Source of the DNA: Bradyrhizobium ontarionense
Lineage (GTDB): Bacteria > Pseudomonadota > Alphaproteobacteria > Rhizobiales > Xanthobacteraceae
Direction of reading: 5' to 3'
NCBI RefSeq assembly: GCF_021088345.1
Contig: NZ_CP088156.1
Location: forward strand, 5,580,001 to 5,644,000
Length of the DNA stretch: 64,000 nt
A program made the position numbers and the translations under genes. Shown here one piece after another: positions 38,180 to 46,708 of this stretch; the stretch's first letter is position 1, and every line of letters begins with the position of its first letter. The notes under the pieces were generated by a model that had not been told where the DNA came from, ran no database searches, and saw nothing but the letters and a program-made list of their open reading frames with translations.

Positions 38180-39002
38180 TCGCGCGAATTCCGAAGCGGC
38201 CCACGCCACCGGCGACGCCGTGCCCCGGCCAGTGCGGTTCCGTGGCGGCGGCTTCACGCCGGCGGCGAGCCGCTGGGCCGGCTGGCTCGCGCTCGCCGCG
38301 GCGCTCGGCCTGTGGCAGCTGATCGGCGGCCTCGCGCTGGTCAATCCCTTGTTTCTGCCGACGCCGCTTACGATCATGCGCGCGCTTGATCGGCTCGCCG
38401 AGAGCGGCGCGCTGTGGCAGCACGTCTCGGCCTCGCTGCTGCGCATCCTGCCGGGTTGGGCGTTGGGCACCGCGTCCGGCATCGTGGTCGGTTTCGCGAT
38501 CGGCCTGTGGCCGATCGCGCGCAGCATCGGCATCACCTTCGTCTCGGCCTTGTTTCCGATCCCGAAGATCGCCGTGCTGCCGCTCCTCATTCTCTGGCTC
38601 GGAATCGGCGAGCAGCCGAAGATCGCGACGATCGCGCTCGGCGTGTTCTTCTCGACGACGATCTCGGTCTATAGCGGCGTCGACGCCGTGCCGCGCAACC
38701 TGATCCGCATGGCACAGAGCTTCGACGTGCCGTTCCCGACCATCGTGCGCCGCGTGATCTGGCCCGGCGCGCTGCCGTCGATCCTGGCCGGATTCCGCAT
38801 CACCGCGTCCGTCGCCCTCATGCTGGTGGTCTCGGCGGAGATGATCGGCGCCGAGACCGGCATCGGCACCTTCGTGCTGCAGGCCGGCAACCTGATGCAG
38901 ACCGATCAGTTGATGGCGGGGATCCTGATCCTGTCCCTGTTCGGTCTCACGGTCGGCAAGCTGATCAGCATGTTGGAAGCGCGCCTCCTGCACTGGCGCT
39001 GA
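38172..39002 (+). CDS. ABC transporter permease (NitT/TauT type)
   Basis: 276 residues, about six transmembrane helices. The EAA-type loop of importers is present around NLIRMAQSFDVPFPTIVRRVIWPGALPSI. ATG 38172 has GAGG six bases upstream and overlaps the ATPase stop; the longer reading from 38151 is less likely. It ends six bases before the converging gentisate dioxygenase gene, leaving no room for a terminator. Confidence 0.88.
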   Translation: MLDRANSEAAHATGDAVPRPVRFRGGGFTPAASRWAGWLALAAALGLWQLIGGLALVNPLFLPTPLTIMRALDRLAESGALWQHVSASLLRILPGWALGTASGIVVGFAIGLWPIARSIGITFVSALFPIPKIAVLPLLILWLGIGEQPKIATIALGVFFSTTISVYSGVDAVPRNLIRMAQSFDVPFPTIVRRVIWPGALPSILAGFRITASVALMLVVSAEMIGAETGIGTFVLQAGNLMQTDQLMAGILILSLFGLTVGKLISMLEARLLHWR

Positions 39003-39007
39003 GCGCG

Positions 39008-40045
39008 TCACGCATTGCCGCGGTCCTCGCGGAACAGATCGAGCTTCTCCTGTACGGGGCGGTCGGAGAACGAGAACAGCACGGCATCCTCGTCCGCCTC
39101 GTGGCTGACCCATTGCCAGCTCGGCACGACGAACAGATCGCGCGGACCCCATTCGAAGGTCGTGTCGCCGATCCGGCTGCGTCCCTTGCCCTCGACCACC
39201 GTGAACACCGTCGCGTCGGTGGAGCGATAGCGCGCCGCCTCAAAGCCCTTCGGCAGCAGCTGAATGAAGGTGCCGATCGTCGGCATCGCGAAGTCGCCGG
39301 TCTCGGGATTGGAGAATTTCAATTTCAATCCATGGCAGGCATCCCATTGCGCGCTCCGCCTGGCGTTCTCCAGGGCTTCCCGCGTATAGGCATAGGGATA
39401 GTTGAAGATCGGTGACGTTCTGGAGCTGCGCTTGGCGTCGACCGGCAACAGGTTATGGCCGTAACGGGCGAAGCTGTCGCCCGGGGGGCGCGCCACCTTC
39501 TGCTGATCCTCCTGCGACCCCTCCGCGAACGAGGCGTCGAGGAACTGAACCAGCGGGATATCGAGACCGTCGAGCCAGAACATCGGCTCGGAGGTCTCGT
39601 TGCCGTGGTCGTGCCAGGTCATCGACGGGGTGATGATGAAGTCCCCCGGCTGCATCAGGGTGCGCTCGCCGTCGACGGTGGTGAAGGCGCCTTTGCCCTC
39701 CAGTACGAAGCGCAGCGCCGACTGGCTGTGGCGATGAGCCGGTGCGACGTCGCCCGGGATCACCATCTGGATGCCGGCATAGAGCGATGTCGTGATCTTG
39801 GACTGTCCACGCAAGCCCGGATTTTCCAGGATCAGCACACGCCGCTCGGCCTCCTTGGCGGTGATCAGCCGTCCGGCCTCCACCATGTAGTCGCGGATGG
39901 CCGCGAATTGCCACAGATGCGGACGGCAGGCGCTCTTCGGTTCGGGTGTGATGAGGTCGCTCATCACGGTCCACAGCGCGGTCATGTTCTCGCCGTCGAT
40001 CTTCTTGTAGAACGCCTCGCGTTCCGGCGTCGATGCTGCGGCCAT
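39008..40045 (-). CDS. gentisate 1,2-dioxygenase
   Basis: 345-residue bicupin that would cleave gentisate (2,5-dihydroxybenzoate) to maleylpyruvate with Fe(II) and O2. The first cupin carries HRHSQSALRFVLEG and WHDHGN, which give the metal-binding His set. A second, degenerate cupin is around GKGRSRIGDTTFEWGPRDLFVVPSW. The N-terminus and length match the family. It is divergent from the isomerase gene at 40144, with a palindromic operator candidate between them. It fits the ring-cleavage step of the cluster that includes the ligase and hydroxylase at 41317-44066. Confidence 0.9.
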   Translation of the reverse strand: MAAASTPEREAFYKKIDGENMTALWTVMSDLITPEPKSACRPHLWQFAAIRDYMVEAGRLITAKEAERRVLILENPGLRGQSKITTSLYAGIQMVIPGDVAPAHRHSQSALRFVLEGKGAFTTVDGERTLMQPGDFIITPSMTWHDHGNETSEPMFWLDGLDIPLVQFLDASFAEGSQEDQQKVARPPGDSFARYGHNLLPVDAKRSSRTSPIFNYPYAYTREALENARRSAQWDACHGLKLKFSNPETGDFAMPTIGTFIQLLPKGFEAARYRSTDATVFTVVEGKGRSRIGDTTFEWGPRDLFVVPSWQWVSHEADEDAVLFSFSDRPVQEKLDLFREDRGNA

Positions 40046-40077
40046 AGGCGCCTCCAGTGATCAAATTTCGTTAGTAA

Positions 40078-40095
40078 TTGACAGTATACTGCCAA
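40078..40095. promoter_or_regulatory. operator candidate 1 (core CAGTATACTG)
   Basis: TTGACAGTATACTGCCAA is an 18-bp dyad with a single mismatched pair. On the plus strand TTGACA could be the -35 box of the isomerase/regulator operon, and on the minus strand TTGGCA could serve the dioxygenase gene. The identical stretch AATTGACAGTATACTG recurs upstream of the hydroxylase gene (44081-44094). The MarR protein encoded at 40769 is the likely binder; that is inference. Confidence 0.7.
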
Positions 40096-40143
40096 TTCCG
40101 TTACGGTCAATTGCAACCAGAGCTATCATATCGGAGGAGTGCC

Positions 40144-40779
40144 ATGATGAAGCTGCACGGCTATTTCCGCAGCAGTGCGTCCTATCGCGTCAGGATCGCG
40201 CTGAACATCAAAGGCATCAAGGCCGAGCACCTGCCGCATCATCTTCGCAAGGGCGAGCAGCGCGCGCCGGCCTATCTCGCGCTCAATCCGCAGGGCTTCG
40301 TGCCGACGCTCGAGGACGATACCGGCGCCGTCCTCATCCAGTCGCTCGCCGTCATCGAATGGCTCGATGAGACGCATCCCGAGCCGCCGCTGTTGCCGCG
40401 GGATCCCCTGCGCCGCGCGCAGGTCCGCGCGTTTGCGCAGGTGCTCGCCTGCGATACCCATCCGGTCCAGAATCTGAAGGTGCTGGCGCGGCTGCGCGAG
40501 CTCGGCTTGCCCGAGGACAAGGTCACGGCGTGGGCCGGCTGGGCCAATCGCGAGGGGCTGTCGGCCTGCGAGGCCCTGGTCAAGCATGAGCCGGGTCCGT
40601 TCTGCTTCGGCGCAGCGCCGACACTGGCCGATCTCTGCCTGGTGCCGCAGCTCGGCAATGCCCGCCGCTTCGGCGTCGATGTCGGGGCGTTCCCGCGACT
40701 GCTGCAGGCCGAAGCCGCAGCGAAGGCGTTGCCGGCATTCGCGGATGCTGCCCCGGAGCGTCAGCCCGATGCCGAGTAA
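40144..40779 (+). CDS. maleylpyruvate/maleylacetoacetate isomerase, zeta-GST family
   Basis: 211 residues. The zeta-class motif SSASYRVRIALNIKGI binds glutathione, and NPQGFVPTLED plus QSLAVIEWLDE complete the thioredoxin-like domain. In the gentisate pathway it would convert maleylpyruvate to fumarylpyruvate with glutathione as cofactor. A strong GGAGGAG (40133-40139) precedes two adjacent ATGs, 40144 and 40147; the second has the better spacing. Its stop overlaps the start of the MarR gene by 11 bases, so the two are one operon. No fumarylpyruvate hydrolase gene is seen in the window. Confidence 0.85.
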   Translation: MMKLHGYFRSSASYRVRIALNIKGIKAEHLPHHLRKGEQRAPAYLALNPQGFVPTLEDDTGAVLIQSLAVIEWLDETHPEPPLLPRDPLRRAQVRAFAQVLACDTHPVQNLKVLARLRELGLPEDKVTAWAGWANREGLSACEALVKHEPGPFCFGAAPTLADLCLVPQLGNARRFGVDVGAFPRLLQAEAAAKALPAFADAAPERQPDAE

Positions 40780-41278
40780 GCCGCCTGTCATCACGATGGA
40801 CGCGGTCTACACCAAGCCGGGCTATCTGTTCCGGCGCATGCAGCAGATCGCGGTCTCGATCTTCGTCGAGGAATGCAGGGAGTTCGATCTGACGCCGGTG
40901 CAATACGCCGCCCTGGTTGCCATTCAGAACCATCCGGGCATCGATGCCACGCGGCTGTCCTCCGTGATCGCCTTCGACCGTTCGACGCTGGGCAGCGTGA
41001 TCGAGCGGCTCGAGGCCAAGGCGCATATCGAGCGCAAGCCTTCGGCCGACGACAAACGGGTCAAGCTGCTCTACCTCACCAGGGCAGGCGGGGTGCTGTT
41101 GCGCAACATCATGCCGTCTGTCGATCGCGCGCAGGCGCGTATGCTGGCGCCGCTGAGGCCGGCCGACCGCAAGGCGCTGATGGCGTTGCTGTCGCAGCTC
41201 GTCGATCTCAACAACGAGGTTTCGCGGGTGCCGCTGCGCGCCGAGGATGCGCTGGAACATCTCGGCAAGGCCGGCTGA
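40769..41278 (+). CDS. MarR family transcriptional regulator
   Basis: 169 residues. The winged-helix core is clear: LTPVQYAALVAIQNHPGIDATRLSSVIAFDRSTLGSVIERLEAKAHIERKPSADDKRVKLLYLT, with the D-x-R wing. Dimerisation helices flank it. MarR proteins often repress aromatic-acid catabolic genes and release DNA on binding a pathway compound. ATG 40769 overlaps the isomerase gene. Two palindromic sites nearby (40078 and 44081) are its likely operators. Confidence 0.87.
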   Translation: MPSKPPVITMDAVYTKPGYLFRRMQQIAVSIFVEECREFDLTPVQYAALVAIQNHPGIDATRLSSVIAFDRSTLGSVIERLEAKAHIERKPSADDKRVKLLYLTRAGGVLLRNIMPSVDRAQARMLAPLRPADRKALMALLSQLVDLNNEVSRVPLRAEDALEHLGKAG

Positions 41279-41316
41279 TCGTAGGCGCGGGTGGGCCTCG
41301 TTTGGACGGTGTTCGC

Positions 41317-42930
41317 TCACAGCCGCATCACCGCCTGGCGATCGATCTTGCCGGTGCCGGTCTTGGGCAGTTCGTCGATGAAGACGATCTCGCGCGGGTA
41401 TTTGTAGGGCAGCAGCTTCGCCTTCACGTAGTCCTGCAGCGCCTTGGTGATCGTCGCCTCGTCATCGGGCCTGTCGTTGGTCACCACGACCGCCTTCAGG
41501 CTCATCCGTCGGTCCGGCAGCTCGTGCGCGAACACGGCACATTCCCTGATGCCCGGATGCTCGGCGAGGCAGAGCTCGACCTCGAGCGGATATACCCACT
41601 GTCCGGAGATCTTGACGAGATCGTCGGCGCGGCCACGGAAGAAGTGGAAGCCGTCGGCATCGCGCACGAAGCGGTCGCCGGTATAGATCCAGCCGCCGTC
41701 ACGGATGGTCTCCGCGGTCTTGTCCGGCCGGTTCCAGTAGAGCGGCGTGTTGGAATCGCCACGGACCCAGAGAATGCCTTCTTCGTCGGTCCCGACCTCG
41801 CGCCCCTCGCTGTCACGCAGTGCAATCTCGTAACCGGGCACGCGCAGGCCGGCCGCGCCGAGCTTTTTCAGGTCCTCTCGGTTGGAGAGATAAACATGCA
41901 GCACCTCGGTCGAGCCGAGGCCTTCGACGATCTCCAGACCGGTGAGACTCTTCCAGCTGTTGAAGACGTCAGCAGAAAGCACCTCGGCCGCGGAGACCGA
42001 CAGGCGTAGTGACGAAAAGTCCGCCTCCTTCGCGCCGTCGGCCTTGGTCATCGCGGTGTAGAGCGTCGGCAGGCCGAAGAACACGGTGGGACGGAAGCGG
42101 CGGATCGCATCGAAGATGGCGGCCGGCTTCGGTTGCCCCGGCAGCAGCAACGTCGTTGCGCCGGCGGAGAATGGAAAGGTGATCGCGTTGCCGAAGCCGT
42201 AGGCGAAGAACATCTTCGGCACCGAGAAGCAGATGTCGTCCGGCTTCAGCCGCAGCACGTTCCGGGCGAAGGCCTGCTCGCTATACGCCATGTCGTGCTG
42301 CAGATGGACGATGCCTTTCGGCCGGCCGGTGGAGCCGGACGAGTACATCCAGAATGCCATCTCGTTGCGGTCGGTGTCGGCCTCCGCAAGCTGATCGGCG
42401 AAGTCTCGCAGCCATCGATCGGCCGTGACCGTCGACGGCGCGGCGGTTGTCGGCGTCTCGCCGCTGGCGACGATCAGCGTCTGCAGTGCCGTATCCGCGC
42501 AGGCCTGATGGTCGAAACGCGCGGCGAATTCGGCGTCTGCGACGGCGACCTTTGCGCCGGAATCGGCCAGATAGAACTGCAGGAGGTCCGGCGGTGTCAG
42601 CGTGTTGATCAGCAGCGGCACGAAGCCCGCACGCACCGCGCCGAAGAAAGCGGCCGGATAGGCCGGCGTGTCGTCGAGGAACAGCAGGACGCGGTCGCCG
42701 CGCGTCAGTCCGAGGGAAGCAAAGCCGTTGCCCCAGCGGGAAGCCTCGGCGCAGAGCTCGGCATAGCTGCGCTGGCCTGCCGGACCGGTCAGCGCGAGCC
42801 TGTCGGCGTTGCCGTTGGAAAGGTTGTCGAACAGGATGCGGCTGGCATTGTAGCGGGCCGGAATGGTGAAACCGATTTCGCGGGCGCCCGCGCTGTCGCT
42901 GGGCACATGATCGGCGATCTCGGTTGTCAT
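41317..42930 (-). CDS. benzoate-CoA ligase family enzyme (probable salicylate-CoA ligase)
   Basis: 537 residues of the ANL superfamily. The AMP-binding motif YSSGSTGRPKG is near residue 210, EGLGSTEVLH and YTGDRF follow, and the catalytic C-terminal Lys lies in PKTGTGKIDRQ. Its opening (PARYNASRILFDNL) resembles benzoate- and hydroxybenzoate-CoA ligases. It overlaps the hydroxylase gene by four bases (ATGA) and is translated second. The neighbours argue for salicylate (2-hydroxybenzoate) as substrate, but the sequence alone does not prove it. Confidence 0.8.
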   Translation of the reverse strand: MTTEIADHVPSDSAGAREIGFTIPARYNASRILFDNLSNGNADRLALTGPAGQRSYAELCAEASRWGNGFASLGLTRGDRVLLFLDDTPAYPAAFFGAVRAGFVPLLINTLTPPDLLQFYLADSGAKVAVADAEFAARFDHQACADTALQTLIVASGETPTTAAPSTVTADRWLRDFADQLAEADTDRNEMAFWMYSSGSTGRPKGIVHLQHDMAYSEQAFARNVLRLKPDDICFSVPKMFFAYGFGNAITFPFSAGATTLLLPGQPKPAAIFDAIRRFRPTVFFGLPTLYTAMTKADGAKEADFSSLRLSVSAAEVLSADVFNSWKSLTGLEIVEGLGSTEVLHVYLSNREDLKKLGAAGLRVPGYEIALRDSEGREVGTDEEGILWVRGDSNTPLYWNRPDKTAETIRDGGWIYTGDRFVRDADGFHFFRGRADDLVKISGQWVYPLEVELCLAEHPGIRECAVFAHELPDRRMSLKAVVVTNDRPDDEATITKALQDYVKAKLLPYKYPREIVFIDELPKTGTGKIDRQAVMRL

Positions 42931-44066
42931 CGGCGGTCTCCCATGTCCCGAGTCGCCTCGTAGCGTGCCATGAATTGCGGCGCCATTACACGCAGCCGGC
43001 CATCATCGATCCGCCCCGAACGCGTGATGTAGCTGTGGGCGAAATCTAACAGGCCGAGCTTCATGTGCGCAGGAAATGACTCGTACCAGTTGGCGCTGGT
43101 GCGGGCGGCGGTGACCAACTTCTTGACGATCGGCTGCCGCTCGGCCTGGTAACGGGCGAGGCCATCCGAGAGTTTGCTTTCGGCATCGAGCGCCTTGGCC
43201 AGCGCGATCGCGTCCTCAATCGCGAGCCGCGTCCCGGAGCCGATCGAGAAGTGCGCGGTATGCAGGGCATCGCCGATCAGCACCATGTTCCGGTGCCACC
43301 AATGCTCGTTCCAGACCCAGGGGAAGTTGCGCCAGACCGATCTGTTGGAGACCAGTGTGTGGCCGTCGAGCGTGGCAGCGAAGATCTGCTCGCAGATGCA
43401 CCGGGACTCGTCGACGGATTTTTCGGCGAAATTGTAGGCCTGCCAGGTGGCGCGATCGCATTCGACCAGGAACGTGCTCATGTCCGGGGCGTAGCGATAA
43501 TGATGCGCGTTGAAGGTGCCGTACTCGGTCGCGACAAATGTCTGCGACAGCGTAGGGAACGTCTTGCTGGTGCCGTACCAGGCGAACTTGTTGCTGGAGT
43601 AGGAGACGGAGAAGCCGAAGTCGCCTTCGAAGCCGCGCCGCACCAGCGAGTTCAACCCGTCGGCGGCGACGACGAGGTCGTAGCCCGCGAGCTGATCCAG
43701 CGACTGGATAGCCGTGCCGTACCGTGCATTGACCCCGGCACCTTCGGCGCGCGCCTGCAACAGTTTGAGCAGCTCGAGCCGGCCGATGGCGGAAAAGCCG
43801 ACGCCGTCGATCTCGACGCTCTCGCCGCGCAGGTTGAGCGTGATGTTGCGCCAGCTCTCCATGTGCGGCGCGATCGCGTCCACGGTCCCGGAGTCGTCGG
43901 CGCGCAGGAATTCCAGAGCCTGGTCGGAGAAGACGACGCCGAAGCCCCAGGTCGCGCCGGCCGGGTTCTGTTCGAACAGATCCACCACCGCAGCCGGATG
44001 CCGCTTCTTCCAGAGATAGGCGAAATACAGCCCGCCAGGGCCGCCGCCGAGAACGGCGATGCGCAA
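42927..44066 (-). CDS. salicylyl-CoA 5-hydroxylase-like FAD monooxygenase
   Basis: 379 residues. The FAD-binding RIAVLGGGPGGLYFAYLWKK opens the protein, DLVVAADGLNSLVRR is the second FAD/NADH motif, and VLIGDALHTAHFSIGSGTRL the third. The pattern is that of salicylyl-CoA 5-hydroxylases and 2-aminobenzoyl-CoA monooxygenases rather than free 3-hydroxybenzoate 6-hydroxylases. The predicted reaction is salicylyl-CoA to gentisyl-CoA. The start is TTG 44066 with GGGAGAG just upstream; longer frames would run through the operator. It is the first gene of a two-gene operon with the CoA ligase. Confidence 0.78.
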   Translation of the reverse strand: MRIAVLGGGPGGLYFAYLWKKRHPAAVVDLFEQNPAGATWGFGVVFSDQALEFLRADDSGTVDAIAPHMESWRNITLNLRGESVEIDGVGFSAIGRLELLKLLQARAEGAGVNARYGTAIQSLDQLAGYDLVVAADGLNSLVRRGFEGDFGFSVSYSSNKFAWYGTSKTFPTLSQTFVATEYGTFNAHHYRYAPDMSTFLVECDRATWQAYNFAEKSVDESRCICEQIFAATLDGHTLVSNRSVWRNFPWVWNEHWWHRNMVLIGDALHTAHFSIGSGTRLAIEDAIALAKALDAESKLSDGLARYQAERQPIVKKLVTAARTSANWYESFPAHMKLGLLDFAHSYITRSGRIDDGRLRVMAPQFMARYEATRDMGDRR

Positions 44067-44080
44067 GGACGCTCTCCCAA

Positions 44081-44094
44081 TTGACAGTATACTG
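44081..44094. promoter_or_regulatory. operator candidate 2 (core CAGTATACTG)
   Basis: TTGACAGTATACTG, within the perfect 12-bp dyad ACAGTATACTGT, begins 14 bases upstream of the TTG start at 44066. It matches site 1 at 40078 over 16 bases (AATTGACAGTATACTG). A regulator bound here would block the promoter or the translation start region of the hydroxylase/ligase operon. Confidence 0.7.
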
Positions 44095-44448
44095 TTTAAT
44101 TTGGATCGGAGCCTAATCCGTCGGCGCGGAAGGCGCCAGCGGAATCTGCGGTCGTGGGAACAGCCCGACCGGGACAAATGCCCTTGCGACGGTTCCCGGC
44201 CGCCGGAAGGCCGGTCAGTACCCTCGGCGTGTTCCCAACCCGTCGTCGCTCTCCGGCCGGCCGCATTGCCGGTTCTTCATGCAGATCTTCGCGCGCTACG
44301 TAGTCACCTGCCCAGATTGTGCGCTGCAGACTCAGCGCGCCTGGCAGCAACATCGGCAAATCCGCATCCTGACAGGCTGCGACATGTTGCGCCCTTGTCA
44401 AAATCTGCCAAACTTAACTCTGCCGGGAGTTCTGCTTGGGGGTACGGA
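44095..44448. other. intergenic region between hydroxylase operon and symporter gene
   Basis: About 350 bases with no supported gene. Near its right end TTGTCA followed by TAACTC at about 17-base spacing (around 44395-44420) is a plausible promoter for the symporter operon. No repeat element is seen here. Confidence 0.35.
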
Positions 44449-45744
44449 ATGTCGAACAGGTTCACGCAATACATCCTGATTGCGATGGTGCTTGGCATCG
44501 TGATGGGGACGCTGATCTTCAATTTGATGCCGGATAGCCGGGCTGAGCTTGCCGCCGACATCAACCTGATCGCCATGCTGTTCCTGCGGCTCATCAAGAT
44601 GATCATCGCGCCGCTGGTGTTTGCGACCCTGGTCGGCGGCATCGCCCATATGGGCTCCGGAGCGAAGCTCGGGCGCATCTTCGCCAAGACGATGGGATGG
44701 TTCCTGAGCGCCTCCTTCGTGTCACTCCTGCTCGGCCTCGTGATGGTCAATCTGCTGCAGCCCGGCGCGAACTTCCCGGGAGCCCTGCCGGACAAGACCC
44801 AATCGACCGGCCTGCCGGTGTCGGCGTTCTCGGTGGAGAAATTCCTGACTCATCTGATTCCGACCTCGATCGCGGATGCGATGGCGCAGAACGAGATCCT
44901 GCAGATCGTGATCTTCGCGGTCTTCTTCTCGGTTGCGATGGGCGCACTGCCGGAGCGGTCGAAGACGCTGCTGCAGCTGATCGACGATATCGGCCATATC
45001 ATGCTGAAGGTGACGGGCTACGTCATGCTGTTCGCGCCGCTCGCGGTCTGGGCCGCGATCACCGCGACGGTGGCCAAGAACGGGCTGGGCGTGCTGTGGA
45101 AGCTGATCGTGTTCATGGGCGGCTTCTATCTGTCGCTCCTGATCCTGTGGGCGATCCTGGTGGTGGTCGGCTTCGTGGTGATCGGGCCGCGCTACAGCCA
45201 TCTGTTGAAGCTGATCCGCGAGCCGCTGATGATCGCGTTCTCGACTGCGAGCTCGGAAGCGGCCTACCCGAAGACGCTCGAGGGCCTGAACCGCTTCGGT
45301 GCTTCAAAGCGCATATCGAGCTTCGTGCTGCCGCTCGGCTATTCCTTCAATCTCGACGGCACGATGATGTATTGCACGTTCGCCAGCATCTTCATCGCCC
45401 AGACCTACAAGATCGAGATGTCGCTGGGGACCCAGCTGGCCATGCTCGCGACCTTGATGGTGACCTCGAAGGGCGTGGCTGGCGTGCCGCGGGCGTCACT
45501 GGTGGTGATCGCCTCGACGCTGTCGCAGTTCGGCATTCCGGAGGCGGGGCTGCTGATGATCATGGGTATCGACACCTTCCTCGACATGGGACGCAGCGCC
45601 ACCAACGTGATCGGCAACACGCTTGCGACCTCGGTGGTCGCGAAGTGGGAAGGCGAGCTCGGGCCGGAGCATGCGCTCGGGCCGTCCGACGTGGTGCCGC
45701 CGGACATGATTCCCGGCGAGGTCCCGGCCATGGCCGGACACTGA
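44449..45744 (+). CDS. dicarboxylate/amino acid:cation symporter (DctA/GltP family)
   Basis: 431 residues, about eight helices and two re-entrant loops. AFSTASSEAAYPKTLE (HP1 region) and LPLGYSFNLDGTMMYCTF (the family N-x-x-G signature in helix 7) are clear, and MGIDTFLDMGRSATNVIGN gives the helix 8 cation/substrate site. It imports C4-dicarboxylates, glutamate or aspartate with Na+ or H+. ATG 44449 has GGGGG six bases upstream. A lone amino-acid-type binding protein follows at once (starts 12 bases after the stop), an unusual pairing. Confidence 0.9.
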   Translation: MSNRFTQYILIAMVLGIVMGTLIFNLMPDSRAELAADINLIAMLFLRLIKMIIAPLVFATLVGGIAHMGSGAKLGRIFAKTMGWFLSASFVSLLLGLVMVNLLQPGANFPGALPDKTQSTGLPVSAFSVEKFLTHLIPTSIADAMAQNEILQIVIFAVFFSVAMGALPERSKTLLQLIDDIGHIMLKVTGYVMLFAPLAVWAAITATVAKNGLGVLWKLIVFMGGFYLSLLILWAILVVVGFVVIGPRYSHLLKLIREPLMIAFSTASSEAAYPKTLEGLNRFGASKRISSFVLPLGYSFNLDGTMMYCTFASIFIAQTYKIEMSLGTQLAMLATLMVTSKGVAGVPRASLVVIASTLSQFGIPEAGLLMIMGIDTFLDMGRSATNVIGNTLATSVVAKWEGELGPEHALGPSDVVPPDMIPGEVPAMAGH

Positions 45745-45755
45745 TGGAGGGGACG

Positions 45756-46682
45756 ATGCGCCGTCGCGCAGGCTTCGCACGGGTCGCGGTCGGCGCAGTG
45801 CTCGCCTTCGCTTTCGCACGCTCTGCTGTGGCGCAGAGCGGAGGCGGCGAAGGTTTGTCGCCGACGCTTGCCGCGATCAAGACGCGGCATGTCGTCCATC
45901 TCGGCTACCGCGAGAGCTCGCCGCCGTTCTCCTTCCTGGATCAGGCGGGACGGCCGATCGGCTATAGTCTCGAGCTGTGCGAAGCCATCGTCGAGGAGAT
46001 CGGCACCGAGATCGACGATCCCGCCTTGCGGATCGAGCATGTCAAGGTGACCTCCGACGACCGCATCGCCGCGGTGGTGGACGGCAAGATCGATCTCGAA
46101 TGCGGCTCGACCACCGCCAATGCCGAACGCGCCAAGCAGGTGGCTTTCTCGCCGCTGATGTTCGTCGCCGGCACCAAGCTGATGGTGCCGAAGGGCTCGG
46201 CGATCTCGGCCGCGACCGATCTCAAGGGCAAGACCGTCGTGGTGACCAAAGGCACCACCAATGAAGTCGCGATGCACGACGTCGACAAGAAGTTCGCGCT
46301 TGGCCTCACGGTCGTGACCGCGCCCGATCACGAGCAATCCTACCAGATGCTGGTGAACGGCAAGGTCGATGCGTTCGCCACCGACGACATCCTGCTCTCC
46401 GGCCTGATCGCGCGGCACAAGTCGCAGGACAAGTTCCTGGTCGCCGGGGATTACCTGTCCTACGAACCCTACGGAATCATGTTCCGCAAGGGCGAGCCGC
46501 AGCTCACCACCGTGGTCGAGCGCGCCTTCCGCAGGCTCGGCTCCAACCACGACCTGATTCCGCTCTACAACAAATGGTTCGTCGGCCGTCTGCCGACCGG
46601 GGAGCGGCTCAACGTGGCGATCTCTCCGCAGCTCGAGCAGGCCTTCCACGTGCTCGACGACAGTCCTGGCGCGAACAACTGA
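45756..46682 (+). CDS. amino-acid-type (GltI-like) periplasmic binding protein, no ABC partners
   Basis: 308 residues with a signal peptide ending near AVA-QS. The bacterial extracellular solute-binding family 3 pattern is clear: GYRESSPPFSFLDQAGRPIGYSLELC, KIDLECGSTTANAERAKQVAF and GKTVVVTKGTTNEVAM. Such proteins usually feed glutamate/aspartate ABC importers, but no ABC genes follow. ATG 45756 follows GGAGG at 45746-45750; an ATG at 45744 overlapping the symporter stop is an alternative. Its position suggests it may work with the symporter or with a distant ABC or sensor partner. Confidence 0.83.
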   Translation: MRRRAGFARVAVGAVLAFAFARSAVAQSGGGEGLSPTLAAIKTRHVVHLGYRESSPPFSFLDQAGRPIGYSLELCEAIVEEIGTEIDDPALRIEHVKVTSDDRIAAVVDGKIDLECGSTTANAERAKQVAFSPLMFVAGTKLMVPKGSAISAATDLKGKTVVVTKGTTNEVAMHDVDKKFALGLTVVTAPDHEQSYQMLVNGKVDAFATDDILLSGLIARHKSQDKFLVAGDYLSYEPYGIMFRKGEPQLTTVVERAFRRLGSNHDLIPLYNKWFVGRLPTGERLNVAISPQLEQAFHVLDDSPGANN

Positions 46683-46708
46683 TTTGATTGTCGAAGCCAT
46701 GGCGACGG

